A model generated the notes under the pieces. It did not search any database. It saw only the letters and a program-made list of their open reading frames with translations, and had not been told where the DNA came from. Both the position numbers and the translations under genes were made by a program. A stretch of DNA of 64,000 nt from Rhodobacter sp. (GTDB taxonomy: Bacteria > Pseudomonadota > Alphaproteobacteria > Rhodobacterales > Rhodobacteraceae): contig JACKKF010000013.1 in assembly GCA_020637555.1 (NCBI GenBank), forward strand, positions 522,001 to 586,000, given 5' to 3'. This document shows positions 49,308-58,718 of the stretch, one piece after another (positions within the stretch are counted from its first letter, which is position 1; each line of letters begins with the position of its first letter).

Positions 49308-51212
49308 ATGAAATCAACTATTCGTGGACTGACCGTGACCGACCGTATTGTGAAAGTTCTTTTCGCCGCGTGCCTGGCCCTTTTCCTGACCCCGCTCGCC
49401 GCCCTGGCGCAGGCGACCCACTGGGTTCAGGTCGAGGCCCACGCGACCCTTCGCACGGCCGAGGAATTTGCGGCCCGCTATCAGCAACGCATCGGCAATA
49501 TCGCCGGCTTCCGCATTGCCGGCGGCTGGTATGCGCTGGCGGTCGGCCCCTTCGCCACCGCGGACGAGGCCGAGGCCAGGCGCACGCAGCTTCTGGCTGC
49601 GCGCGAGATCCGCGATGATGCCTATGTCACCGACGACAGCATCTATGGGCAGCAGTTCTGGCCCGCCGGTGGCAACGCGCTGGCGCAACCGCCGGTGAGC
49701 GACACCCAGCAGGACGGAAACGCGCAGGCCACGGCCGATGACCAGCCGGCCGTTGAAGCGCCCGCGGTGGCCGACGCCCCGGCGACGGAACCCACCGCAG
49801 CCGACGCCCCCGCTGCGGAAACGGCGCCCGCCGCCGAACCGGCCGCCCAACCCGCGGCTGAACCCGCACTGGCCGATCTGCCCGAGGAAACCGTCGACGA
49901 GGCCCGTCGGCTTGAATACACGCTGGAACGCGACGACCGCATGGCGATCCAGATCGCGCTGCAGTGGTTCGGCTTCTATCGCAGCGGTATCGACGCCGAT
50001 TTCGGCCCGGGCACCCGCGCCGCAATCCGCAACTGGCAAGAGGCCCAGGGCTTTGACGGGTCGGGCTATCTGACCACGCGCCAGCGCGCGACCCTGCTGC
50101 GCGGCTATGACTCTGCCGTGGCCCGCTATGCGTTCGGTCCGTTCCGCGACGAGGCCGCGGGCATCGAGATGACCCTGCCGCTGGGCATGGTCGCCTTCGA
50201 TCGCCACGAGGCCCCCTTCAGCCACTTCTCCGAAATCAACAACTCGGGGATGCGGGTGCTGCTCATCAGCCAGGAGGGATCGCAGAGCGCGTTCTACGGC
50301 CTCTATGAAATCCTTCAAACGCTCGAGGTGATCCCGCTGGACGGCCCGCGCGAGCGCAATCGCTCCAGCTTCACCATCGACGGCCGCAGCGCCACCCAGC
50401 GCGCCCATGTCGAGGCGCGCTATCAGAACGGCGAGATCAAGGGCTGGGCCCTGTTGTGGACGCCCGCAGCCGATGACGACGCCGAACTGGTGATGAACAC
50501 CATGCGCGACAGCTTCCGCATGATCGACGGGGTGCTGCCCTCCGACATGGGGGCCACGGCCTCGACCGTGGCGCGGCGCGACCTGGTGTCCGGGCTCGAG
50601 GTGCGCCGCCCCGAGCATTCGCGCACCGGCTTCTTCGTCGACTCGACCGGCACCGTCGTCACCACCGCCGAGGCGGTCCAGGGGTGTGGGCGCGTGACCA
50701 TCGACGAGGCCTATCTGGCGAACGTCCGTTCGGTCGATGCCGCGACCGGCATCGCCGTGCTGTCGCCGCAGGACCCGCTGGTGCCGCTGGCCTTTGCCCA
50801 GTTCGCCGCCGCCGAACCGGGGTTGGACAGCGAGGTCCGCGTGGCGGGCTTCAGCTATCAGGACACGCTGACCCGCCCGATCGTCACCTTTGGCCGGCTC
50901 AGCGAACTGTCCGGCCTGAATGGCGAGGCCGACCTGCGCACCCTCACCCTGGATGCCCAGCCGGGCGATTCCGGTGGTCCGGTGTTCGACGGTTCGGGCG
51001 CCGTGATCGGCATGTTGCTGCCGCGTCCCGCAACCCCCGGCCGGATGCTGCCCGAGGACGTGAATTTCGCCGTCTCGGCACAGGCGATCCAGGCCGCATT
51101 GAGCGGCGCGGGCGTGTCGCCCAGCATCAGCAATGGCACCCGGGCGATGTCGCCGGAAATGCTGACGCGCATGTCGGGCGACCTGTCAGTGCTGGTCTCG
51201 TGCTGGAACTGA
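49308..51212 (+). CDS. SPOR / peptidoglycan-binding / trypsin-fold secreted protein
   Basis: The 634-residue protein has a signal peptide (residues 1 to about 34, LFLTPLAALA). Next come a SPOR-like domain (residues about 37-100: WVQVEAHATLRTAEEF, GWYALAVGPFATADEAEARR), an Ala/Pro/Glu-rich linker (about 125-195), a peptidoglycan-binding-1 domain (LQWFGFYRSGIDADFGPGTRAAIRNWQEAQGF, in parts, about 215-260) and a trypsin-like domain (about 430-600). The serine motif GDSGGPVFDG is intact. The usual His of TNAHVV reads Glu in TTAEAV, and the acid position DLALL reads GIAVL. It would be periplasmic and bound to peptidoglycan; proteolytic activity is doubtful. Confidence 0.85.
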   Translation: MKSTIRGLTVTDRIVKVLFAACLALFLTPLAALAQATHWVQVEAHATLRTAEEFAARYQQRIGNIAGFRIAGGWYALAVGPFATADEAEARRTQLLAAREIRDDAYVTDDSIYGQQFWPAGGNALAQPPVSDTQQDGNAQATADDQPAVEAPAVADAPATEPTAADAPAAETAPAAEPAAQPAAEPALADLPEETVDEARRLEYTLERDDRMAIQIALQWFGFYRSGIDADFGPGTRAAIRNWQEAQGFDGSGYLTTRQRATLLRGYDSAVARYAFGPFRDEAAGIEMTLPLGMVAFDRHEAPFSHFSEINNSGMRVLLISQEGSQSAFYGLYEILQTLEVIPLDGPRERNRSSFTIDGRSATQRAHVEARYQNGEIKGWALLWTPAADDDAELVMNTMRDSFRMIDGVLPSDMGATASTVARRDLVSGLEVRRPEHSRTGFFVDSTGTVVTTAEAVQGCGRVTIDEAYLANVRSVDAATGIAVLSPQDPLVPLAFAQFAAAEPGLDSEVRVAGFSYQDTLTRPIVTFGRLSELSGLNGEADLRTLTLDAQPGDSGGPVFDGSGAVIGMLLPRPATPGRMLPEDVNFAVSAQAIQAALSGAGVSPSISNGTRAMSPEMLTRMSGDLSVLVSCWN

Positions 51213-51354
51213 CCGCTTGAGCGGCTGACATCGGGGGCGCGGTCCGTCAGGGCCGCGCCCCTTTCGCATCGTGCAACCACCTGCCACGCCCCGAAATTTC
51301 TGCGCTTGCACGGTCGGCGTTTCCGCCTATCCTGCGCCCCGTCAGGAGAGTGCC

Positions 51355-53922
51355 ATGGCGACCAGAAATCTCAGCCTCGTGGATTATACCGAAATCACCG
51401 GCTCGGCGCCGATTGCGCTGCGCTCGCATGGCTGGCGGGCCAAATGCCTGCAACGCCTGGTGCGGCTGGACATGCCGGTTCCGCGCACGGTCGCATTGTC
51501 CTTTGCCGCGGTGCGCGCCATCGCCGGCGGGTCGATGCCTGACATGAGTGGTCTGGCGGGCCGGTTCGAGGCCGGGCAACTTCTGTCCGTGCGCCCTTCG
51601 GCAGAGAATCCCGACTGGGGCGGCCCCGGCGCGATCCTGAACATCGGCATGAACGACGAACGCCACGCCGAGATCGCCGAACGCTGCGGAGAACCGGTGG
51701 CGACGGCGCTGTATCTGGCGTTCGTTCAGTCCTATGCGCAGCATGTGGCGCGGCTGGACCCGGACATGTTCGCGATCGTCGAACCCTGCCTGCCCGCCTT
51801 GCAGGCGGCGCTCTACGATTATGAAAAAGAGATGGAGGAACCCTTCCCCCAGGACCCGCGCAAGCAGTTGTCCGAGGTCCTGCGCTCGATGGCGCGCGCG
51901 TGGGAGGGGACCTCGGCCCGGCTGCTCAGGCAGGCCAAGGGCGCACCCGAGGACGCAGGGCTGGGCCTGGTGGTGCAGGCGATGGCCGGCGGGCTGGGCA
52001 CCGGGGAAAGTGGCGCCGGGGTCATCCAGTTCATCGAACCCGTGACCGGGGCGCCGCAGGTGACGGGGCGCTACGCCGTGCGCGGGCAGGGGCGCGATGC
52101 GATCTCGAACAACCCGCAGGCCATATATCTGACGCGCGATCCGCGCGGCCCGTCGCTCGAGGAACAGGAACCGGCGGCCTTCGCGGAATTGCTGCGCCAC
52201 GGGGCGGTGTGCCGCGAAAAGCTGCGCGAAGAAATGCAGATCGAGTTCACGATCACCGGCGGCAAACTGTGGGTTCTGGATGCCCTCAAGGTGCAGCGCA
52301 GCAGTCGGGCGTCGGTGCGCACCGCCGTGACCCTGGCCGAGGACGGCATCATTTCCCGCAAGGAGGCGCTGATGCGCGTGACCCCGCGCGCCTTGTCCGA
52401 CCTCTTGCACCGTCAGGTCGATCCGCGCGGCGCCCGGGACGTGATCGCCCGTGGCATCGCCGCCAGTCCGGGCGCGGCGACCGGCCGGCTTGTCTTTACC
52501 TCGACCGGGGCGCAGGCCAGCGCCGCGCGTGGAGAGCCCTGCATCCTGGTGCGGCGGGAAACCTCGCCCGAGGACATTCGCGGGATGCATGCGGCGGCGG
52601 GCGTGCTGACCGAACGCGGCGGGATGACCAGCCACGCGGCGGTGATCGGGCGCGGGCTGGGGGTGCCCTGCATCGTCGGCGCGACCGGCCTGAAGATCGA
52701 CCTGAAGGCGCGTCAGCTGCACACCGCGCGGCACGTCCTGAACGAGGGCGAGCTGATAACCATCGACGGCACCGCGGGCGAGGTTCTGCGCGGCGCGGCC
52801 GAGATGCTGGAACCGGCGCTGGACCACTGGTTCACGACGCTTCTGGATTGGGCCGACGACTTGCGGGACATCGGCGTGCGGGCGAATGCCGACACCCCGA
52901 TGGACGCGCGCATTGCCCGGGGCTTCAACGCCGAAGGGATCGGTCTGTGCCGGACCGAACACATGTTCTTTGAAGATGACCGCCTGACCGTGATGCGCGA
53001 GATGATCTTTGCCGACAGCGGCCAGGAACGTGCTGCCGCCTTGGCGCGATTGCTGCCGATGCAGCGGTCGGATTTCAAGGAACTGTTCGCGATCATGCAG
53101 GGCCTGCCCGTGTGCATCCGTCTGTTCGATCCGCCGCTGCACGAATTCCTGCCCCACACACGCGAAGGCATGAAGCTGCTGGCCGATGCGTTGGACAAGC
53201 CCCTCTCCGAGGTGACGCGCCGCGCCGAGGAACTGGCCGAGTTCAACCCGATGCTGGGCCTGCGCGGGGTGCGTCTGGGCGTGACCCTGCCCGAGATCTA
53301 CGAAATGCAGGCGCGCGCCATTTTCGAAGCCACGATCGAAACCGGCCGCAAGGGCGGGAAGGTCGTGCCGGAAATCATGATCCCGCTGGTTTCCGCCATG
53401 CGCGAGGTCGAACTGGTCAAGGCCCGCATCGACGCGGTGGCCGCCGCGGTGCGGGTCGAGAAGGGCACCCCCTTTGAATACCGGCTGGGGGTCATGGTGG
53501 AAACGCCGCGCGCGGCGCTGCGCGCGGCCGAGATCGCCCAGCATGCCGATTTCATGTCCTTTGGCACCAACGACCTGACGCAGATGACCTATGGCCTGTC
53601 GCGCGACGATGCCGGGCGGTTCATGTCTTACTATGTCCAGTCCGGTGTCTTCCCCGAGGACCCGTTCCATGTGCTCGATACCGACGGCGTGGGCGAGCTG
53701 CTGCTGATCGCCGCCGACAGGGGCCGCAAGGCGCGCAAGGACCTGACCCTGTCCATCTGCGGCGAGCATGGCGGCAGCCCCGAATCGATTGCCTTCTGCC
53801 GCGAGGCCGGGTTCGACTATGTCTCGTGTTCGCCGTTCCGCGTGCCCGTGGCCCGCCTTGCCGCAGCGCAGCTGACCTTGCACGAAGCCGACGCGGCCGA
53901 ACCGATGCCGGACCTGCGCTGA
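51355..53922 (+). CDS. PPDK-like PEP-utilising protein with eroded ATP-grasp domain
   Basis: The 855-residue protein resembles pyruvate phosphate dikinase. The phosphohistidine domain (TERGGMTSHAAVIGRGLGVPCIVG, His427) and the C-terminal PEP/pyruvate barrel (GLCRTEHMFFEDDR, FNPMLGLRGVRLG, FGTNDLTQMTYGLSRDDAGRF, ICGEHGGSPES) are intact. The N-terminal nucleotide domain is not. The Gly-rich start and SMPGMMDT region are replaced (PDWGGPGAI), EFTIE reads EFTIT, and LQTR reads LDAL. It therefore probably cannot bind ATP normally. The start follows AGGAGAG. It sits between the SPOR protein and the SleB hydrolase genes. Confidence 0.85.
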   Translation: MATRNLSLVDYTEITGSAPIALRSHGWRAKCLQRLVRLDMPVPRTVALSFAAVRAIAGGSMPDMSGLAGRFEAGQLLSVRPSAENPDWGGPGAILNIGMNDERHAEIAERCGEPVATALYLAFVQSYAQHVARLDPDMFAIVEPCLPALQAALYDYEKEMEEPFPQDPRKQLSEVLRSMARAWEGTSARLLRQAKGAPEDAGLGLVVQAMAGGLGTGESGAGVIQFIEPVTGAPQVTGRYAVRGQGRDAISNNPQAIYLTRDPRGPSLEEQEPAAFAELLRHGAVCREKLREEMQIEFTITGGKLWVLDALKVQRSSRASVRTAVTLAEDGIISRKEALMRVTPRALSDLLHRQVDPRGARDVIARGIAASPGAATGRLVFTSTGAQASAARGEPCILVRRETSPEDIRGMHAAAGVLTERGGMTSHAAVIGRGLGVPCIVGATGLKIDLKARQLHTARHVLNEGELITIDGTAGEVLRGAAEMLEPALDHWFTTLLDWADDLRDIGVRANADTPMDARIARGFNAEGIGLCRTEHMFFEDDRLTVMREMIFADSGQERAAALARLLPMQRSDFKELFAIMQGLPVCIRLFDPPLHEFLPHTREGMKLLADALDKPLSEVTRRAEELAEFNPMLGLRGVRLGVTLPEIYEMQARAIFEATIETGRKGGKVVPEIMIPLVSAMREVELVKARIDAVAAAVRVEKGTPFEYRLGVMVETPRAALRAAEIAQHADFMSFGTNDLTQMTYGLSRDDAGRFMSYYVQSGVFPEDPFHVLDTDGVGELLLIAADRGRKARKDLTLSICGEHGGSPESIAFCREAGFDYVSCSPFRVPVARLAAAQLTLHEADAAEPMPDLR

Positions 53923-54188
53923 CAGGGGAATCCACCGGAAACCGGCCGCGGTCGCGCCCCATGCCGCCCCGATGCGGCACTGCGGCGATTGGCGGCAGGC
54001 TTTGAGCGCGCGCACTTGTGGACGCGCGGCGCATTTTGCGCTATGCAAGCCGTGGGAACTGGCGGTTCTGGGGGGGAACCGGACCGCATCTGTCCCGCAG
54101 TGTAACCAGATGAAACCGCAAGAAATGCGGTGACCGGACGCCCTTGGCACGGCCTTTGTGCTGCCACGGCTGACAGAGGATGGACGGT

Positions 54189-54842
54189 ATGGGACTGATG
54201 GAACGACTGGCGCCCATGGGGGCTGCCCTTGCCTTGATCGTATCCTTGCTGCCCGCGCCCGCGGCGGCCGATCTGCCGTTGGAGCAGAGCCTCGCCATGG
54301 CCCTCAGCGCCGAACGCGAGGCCATGCGCGGTGTCAGCTCGGCTCTGGTCAGCCGTGCGACGACGCCTTTGGCCGAACCCTCGGCCATCCGGCGCTATGA
54401 CGTCGACTATCTGCTGACCATGCCGCAATCCAACGACCCGGCCGTTCACTGCCTGCAAGAGGCCATCTATCACGAGGCCCGCGGCGAGGATGTCTATGGC
54501 CAGTTCGCGGTGGCGGAAGTGATCCTCAATCGCGTCGATCTGCCGAATTACCCCGACAGCGTTTGCGGTGTGGTGCACCAGAATGCCGGCCGCCGGAACG
54601 CCTGCCAGTTCAGCTATGCCTGCAACGGGCGCTCACGCGCGATGACCGAACCGCGTGCGCGCCGTCTGGCCAATGCCATCGCCCAGGTGATGCTGTCGGG
54701 CGCACCGCGCGAGCTGACCGACGGAGCCACGCATTTCCACACTTCGGGCGTGCGGCCGCGCTGGGCGGCCAGTTTTCGCCGCACCGCGCGCTATGGCTCG
54801 CATCTGTTCTACCGCGAACCCCTGCGTTTTTCCAGCAATTGA
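54189..54842 (+). CDS. SleB-type cell wall hydrolase
   Basis: The predicted protein (217 residues from ATG 54189) has a signal peptide (LAPMGAALALIVSLLPAPAAA) and a C-terminal SleB/hydrolase-2 domain. The domain contains CLQEAIYHEARGEDVYGQFAVAEVILNRV (about residue 92), with the catalytic Glu of HEARGE, and CQFSYACNGRSRAM. It hydrolyses peptidoglycan, probably as a lytic transglycosylase-like enzyme in the periplasm. ATG 54189 has AGAGGA 8 bases upstream; an ATG at 54180 is in frame but overlaps that site. Four cysteines (CLQE, SVCG, NACQF, YACNG) probably form disulfides. It is a single-gene unit. Confidence 0.87.
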   Translation: MGLMERLAPMGAALALIVSLLPAPAAADLPLEQSLAMALSAEREAMRGVSSALVSRATTPLAEPSAIRRYDVDYLLTMPQSNDPAVHCLQEAIYHEARGEDVYGQFAVAEVILNRVDLPNYPDSVCGVVHQNAGRRNACQFSYACNGRSRAMTEPRARRLANAIAQVMLSGAPRELTDGATHFHTSGVRPRWAASFRRTARYGSHLFYREPLRFSSN

Positions 54843-54956
54843 GCCGATCGGAAACCCCGGCGTGTCGTCATGGGGCCGTTTCTAGCCGTTCCCGGGCTGG
54901 GCACGGTGCGTCCAGAGCGGTAAGAGGCCCCAACACGTCCCGACCGGAGGCTCGCC

Positions 54957-55871
54957 ATGAGCACCGACAGCCACCTCGCCTTTGCCCATCCTGAAGAACG
55001 CTCGGAAGCGACGGCCTCGGCCGATCCCCGCGACCGGATCTCGTTGCGGGATTATCAGGTCGAGGCCGAGATCGGCGCCTTTCAGGCCGAACGCGGCCAC
55101 ACCCAGCGCCTGATGTTCAACATCGTGGTCGAGGTCCGCCCGCAGTCCGGCCCTGTGGATGACGACGTGGACAAGATCATGTCCTATGACACGATCACCG
55201 AGGCCATCGCTGACGAACTGGCCGCCGGGCGTCTGAACCTGCTGGAAACCCTGGCCGAACATGTGGCCGAGCGCATCCTGGCGCATCCCAGGGCGATGCG
55301 GGCGTTCATCCGCATCGAAAAGCTGGATCGCGGCCCGTTCAAGCTGGGCGTCGATATCGTCCGCACCGCCGCCGCGCAACCGGTGCGCCAGCAGACCGGC
55401 GAACAGCTCGCCGTGCATCCGATCGTCGTCTATCTGGACAACGCGCATATCGCCGCGCCCGATCTTCCCGCGCGCATCGACGTGCTGGCGGCGGGCGGCG
55501 TGCCGGTGGTCCTGTGCGTCGGCCTGCCCGACAAGGACGTGCCCGCCGTCGATGTGACCGCCGTTCAGCGGCGCATCGACCTGCTGGCCATCGAACAGAA
55601 CGCCTGGGTTCTGGCCGGGCGCGACCGCCGCTGGCTGGTCACCGAATCGCGGACCGAGATCGACTGGGCGATCCGCCAGGGCAGCACCATCGTCTGGGCC
55701 CCCTCGAAACTGGTTCTCGATACGCCCGATGCACCGATCCAGCATGCCGCCAACGGCCCTGCGCTGGCTCTCTGGCTGGCGGAATCGCTGGCGGCGCAGG
55801 TGATGTTCGTGCCCCAGGGCGTGACCGTGTCGGCGGGAAGCCGCGTGCACCTGGAAACATTCCCGGCCTGA
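54957..55871 (+). CDS. folB: Dihydroneopterin aldolase FolB with C-terminal extension
   Basis: The 304-residue protein has a FolB domain in residues about 25-145: DRISLRDYQVEAEIGAFQAERGHTQRLMFNIVVEV (in parts), DKIMSYDTITEAI, NLLETLAEHVAERIL and FIRIEKLDRGPF. About 150 residues follow with no recognised domain (from ARIDVLAAGGVPVVLCVG to SRVHLETF); the family normally ends near residue 125. It cleaves dihydroneopterin to glycolaldehyde and hydroxymethyl-dihydropterin for folate synthesis. folP begins 43 bp downstream. A GGAGG ribosome binding site precedes ATG 54957. Confidence 0.85.
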   Translation: MSTDSHLAFAHPEERSEATASADPRDRISLRDYQVEAEIGAFQAERGHTQRLMFNIVVEVRPQSGPVDDDVDKIMSYDTITEAIADELAAGRLNLLETLAEHVAERILAHPRAMRAFIRIEKLDRGPFKLGVDIVRTAAAQPVRQQTGEQLAVHPIVVYLDNAHIAAPDLPARIDVLAAGGVPVVLCVGLPDKDVPAVDVTAVQRRIDLLAIEQNAWVLAGRDRRWLVTESRTEIDWAIRQGSTIVWAPSKLVLDTPDAPIQHAANGPALALWLAESLAAQVMFVPQGVTVSAGSRVHLETFPA

Positions 55872-55914
55872 GGCGTTGCCGCGCTTGCCTTGCGCCGTGC
55901 GATCTGATTCTCAG

Positions 55915-56889
55915 ATGGGCATGACACACCCCCTGCATCCCGTTCCGCGCACCGATCTGCCCCGCCCGCGCGGTGCCCGCCCGCTGGCCGGGTCGGCGCA
56001 TGTCTGGTGGGACGCGGCCGATCTGGCCCAGGCCGACGCGCTGTCGGCCCCGCGCCCGATCCTGCCCGCGCTGCCGACAGACCGCCCGCTGGTGATGGGG
56101 ATCGTCAACGTGACCCCCGACAGTTTCAGTGACGGCGGCACCCTGGGCGATGTCGCCGACGCGGTGGCGCGTGCCCGGGCCATGGTCGCGGCGGGGGCGG
56201 ATATTCTGGACATCGGCGGGGAAAGCACGCGCCCGGGTGCCGCCGAGGTGCCGGTCAAGGACGAGATCGCCCGCACCGCGCCGGTGATTGCCGCCATCCG
56301 CGCGGCCGGAGTCTCCACGCCGATTTCCATCGACACGCGCAAGGCCGCCGTGGCGGATGCGGCGCTGAAGGCGGGCGCCGACATCGTCAACGATGTGTCG
56401 GCCCTGTCCTGGGACCCCGCTCTGGCCCGCCTTGTCGCCGAGGCCGGCGTGCCGATCTGCCTGATGCACGCGCAGGGCACCCCCCAGACCATGCAGAAGG
56501 CCCCGCACTATGGCGACGTCCTGATCGAGGTCTACGACCACCTCGCGCGGCGCATGGACCATGCCGTCGCGCAGGGGATCGCGGCCGATCGGCTGATCTC
56601 GGATGTCGGCATCGGCTTTGGCAAGACACTGACGCACAACCTGACCCTGCTGAAAGGCTTGGCGCTGTTCCATTCGCTGGGCGCGCCGATCCTGCTGGGG
56701 GCCTCGCGCAAGCGGTTCATCGGCACGCTTTCCGGTGTCGACGAGGCCCCGCTGCGGATGCCCGGGTCGGTGGCCGTGGCACTTTGGGCCGCGGCGCAGG
56801 GGGCGCAGATCCTGCGCGTTCACGATGTCGCGGAAACGGTTCAGGCGCTGGCACTGTGGCGCGCGATGACTTTGGAGACAGACGAATGA
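55915..56889 (+). CDS. folP: Dihydropteroate synthase FolP
   Basis: The predicted protein (324 residues) contains the DHPS signatures LVMGIVNVTPDSFSDGG (about residue 58) and DIGGESTRPGAAEVP, the pterin/pABA loops. The barrel continues with VSTPISIDTRKAAVAD, NDVSALSWD, DVGIGFGKTLTHNL and GASRKRFIG. It joins pABA to the pterin pyrophosphate. The N-terminal ~50 residues form a leader seen in several alphaproteobacterial FolP proteins. Met 55915 or Met 55921 may be the start; neither has a clear ribosome binding site. The end overlaps glmM by 4 bp (ATGA). Confidence 0.95.
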   Translation: MGMTHPLHPVPRTDLPRPRGARPLAGSAHVWWDAADLAQADALSAPRPILPALPTDRPLVMGIVNVTPDSFSDGGTLGDVADAVARARAMVAAGADILDIGGESTRPGAAEVPVKDEIARTAPVIAAIRAAGVSTPISIDTRKAAVADAALKAGADIVNDVSALSWDPALARLVAEAGVPICLMHAQGTPQTMQKAPHYGDVLIEVYDHLARRMDHAVAQGIAADRLISDVGIGFGKTLTHNLTLLKGLALFHSLGAPILLGASRKRFIGTLSGVDEAPLRMPGSVAVALWAAAQGAQILRVHDVAETVQALALWRAMTLETDE

Positions 56890-58229
56890 CCCGCAAGCTG
56901 TTTGGCACCGACGGGGTGCGCGGACAGGCCAATACCTGGCCGATGACCGCCGAGATGGCGCTGAAACTGGGCGCGGCGGCGGGCCGCCATTTCCGACAGG
57001 ACGGCAAGAATGGCCACCGTGTCGTGATCGGCAAGGACACCCGGTTGAGCTGCTACATGCTGGAGAACGCGCTGACGGCGGGCCTGTGTTCGACCGGGAT
57101 GAACGTGCTGCTTCTGGGGCCGGTGCCGACGCCGGCGGTCGGCTTTCTGACCCGCTCGATGCGCGCGGATGTGGGGATCATGATTTCGGCCAGTCACAAT
57201 CCGGCCACGGACAACGGGATCAAGTTCTTTGGCCCTGACGGCTTCAAGCTGTCCGATCAGGCCGAAGCCGCGATTGAATCGCTGATCGAGCAGGGGTGCG
57301 AACTGGCGGCCCCGCTGGAAATCGGGCGTGCGCGTCGCATCGATGACGGGCTGGGCCGCTATGTGGAATATGCGAAAACCACGCTGCCCAAGGGCGCGCG
57401 CCTGGACGGGCTTAAGGTGGTGATCGACTGCGCGAATGGCGCCGCCTACAAGGCCGCGCCCGAGGTCCTGTGGGAACTGGGCGCCGAGGTGATCCCCGTG
57501 GGCATTGCGCCTGACGGCACCAACATCAACAAGGGCGTCGGTTCGACCCAGCCGCGCGCGGCGGCGGAAACCGTGGTGGCCCATGGCGCCGATCTGGGTA
57601 TCTGCCTGGATGGTGATGCCGACCGCGTGCTGATCCTGGATGAGCATGGCCAGATCGCGGATGGCGATCAGATCATGGCCCTGCTGGCGGCCCGCTGGGC
57701 GGCCGAGGAACGGCTGAACGACGGCACGCTGGTGGCCACCGTCATGTCCAATCTGGGGCTGGAACGGTTCCTGCATGGCAAGGGCCTGCGGCTGGAACGC
57801 ACAGCGGTGGGCGATCGCTATGTGGTCGAGCGGATGCGCGACAAGGGCCTGAACCTGGGCGGCGAACAATCCGGCCATATCGTCATGACCGATTATGCCA
57901 CCACCGGCGACGGGCTGATCGCGGGGCTGCAATTCCTGCTGGCCATGGCGGAAACCGGGCAACCCGCCAGCGCCCTGACGCGACAGTTCGACCCTGTGCC
58001 CCAACGGTTGCGCAACGTGCGCTACGCCGCCGGTCAAACCCCGATGGAGGCCAGCCGCGTGCAGACCGCCATCGCCGAGGCCGAAGCCCGGCTTCAGGGT
58101 TCGGGTCGGCTGCTGATCCGCAAATCGGGCACCGAACCCCTCGTCCGGGTGATGGTCGAATGCGAGGATACCGCGCTGCTGGACGAGATCGTCACCGGCC
58201 TGGTCGACGAGATCGAGGCGGCGCTGTAA
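56886..58229 (+). CDS. glmM: Phosphoglucosamine mutase GlmM
   Basis: The 447-residue protein begins TRKLFGTDGVRGQANTWPMT, the conserved start of GlmM. The active-site phosphoserine lies in IMISASHNPATDNGIKFFG (Ser103), the metal loop in CLDGDADRV, and the substrate-binding segment in LGGEQSGHIVMTDYA. The C-terminal phosphate-binding loop is IRKSGTEPLVRVM. It makes glucosamine-1-phosphate for UDP-GlcNAc, peptidoglycan and lipopolysaccharide. It overlaps folP by 4 bp. The folB-folP-glmM order is common in proteobacteria. Length is as expected. Confidence 0.97.
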   Translation: MTRKLFGTDGVRGQANTWPMTAEMALKLGAAAGRHFRQDGKNGHRVVIGKDTRLSCYMLENALTAGLCSTGMNVLLLGPVPTPAVGFLTRSMRADVGIMISASHNPATDNGIKFFGPDGFKLSDQAEAAIESLIEQGCELAAPLEIGRARRIDDGLGRYVEYAKTTLPKGARLDGLKVVIDCANGAAYKAAPEVLWELGAEVIPVGIAPDGTNINKGVGSTQPRAAAETVVAHGADLGICLDGDADRVLILDEHGQIADGDQIMALLAARWAAEERLNDGTLVATVMSNLGLERFLHGKGLRLERTAVGDRYVVERMRDKGLNLGGEQSGHIVMTDYATTGDGLIAGLQFLLAMAETGQPASALTRQFDPVPQRLRNVRYAAGQTPMEASRVQTAIAEAEARLQGSGRLLIRKSGTEPLVRVMVECEDTALLDEIVTGLVDEIEAAL

Positions 58230-58241
58230 CGCCGCCCGGTG

Positions 58242-58526
58242 TCACGCCGTCCAGGTGATCGACAGATCCTCGCGGAAGGCGAAGCGCACCAGATGGCGGG
58301 CCACCACATCCTCAAGCCGTGCGCGGCTTTCGGCATCCGGCGCGGTGGCGGTCAGGGTCAGCGTTTCGCCCTGTGCCGCCAGCGTGCAGCGCCCCATGGA
58401 AAAATCGATGAAACCGGCCTCGGGGGTGAATTCGGTCGGCAGCTTGTGGGCAAAATGCTTGCACAGTTGCTGCAGATACCGGCTGGCGTTGGGCGTGGTC
58501 AGGATCGCGGTGCTGATGGCGGACAT
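58242..58526 (-). CDS. DUF2218 domain protein, 94 aa
   Basis: The 94-residue protein is a full-length DUF2218 domain: LTTPNASRYLQQLCKHFAHKLPTEFTPEAGFIDFSMGRCTLAAQGETLTLTATAPDAESRARLEDVVARHLVRFAFRE (shown here only for its order of helix and strands). The HFAHK and F-x-x-E-x-G elements are conserved in the family. DUF2218 proteins are small cytoplasmic proteins found near iron/siderophore or biosynthetic loci; the function is unknown. ATG 58526 was chosen. It converges with glmM, with an 12-bp gap, and no partner gene lies in the same direction. Confidence 0.83.
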   Translation of the reverse strand: MSAISTAILTTPNASRYLQQLCKHFAHKLPTEFTPEAGFIDFSMGRCTLAAQGETLTLTATAPDAESRARLEDVVARHLVRFAFREDLSITWTA

Positions 58527-58718
58527 GGGACCTCGATGTCGGGGAAACGGGGATGGCTTATGCGGTGACGCGCACACGCAGGGCTGCGACATAGGTAGAG
58601 CGTCTCCGACCGGGTTCAAGCCCGGACAGGGTCCAGGCCGAGGCTTGCCCTGAGCCCCCTCGCGGGCCAGACTTGTCGCGGTCTTGCGTTGCATCAAGGC
58701 CGGCACGCCGCCTTGGGG

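Noticed and set aside
54145..54162. TGGCACGGCCTTTGTGCT, resembling a sigma-54 promoter
   Set aside because: The -12 element lacks the required GC (TTGT instead of TTGC), and a SleB-type hydrolase gene is not an expected sigma-54 target.
58605..58640. GGTTCAAGCCCGG, resembling a tRNA T arm
   Set aside because: No acceptor, D or anticodon arms can be drawn around it.
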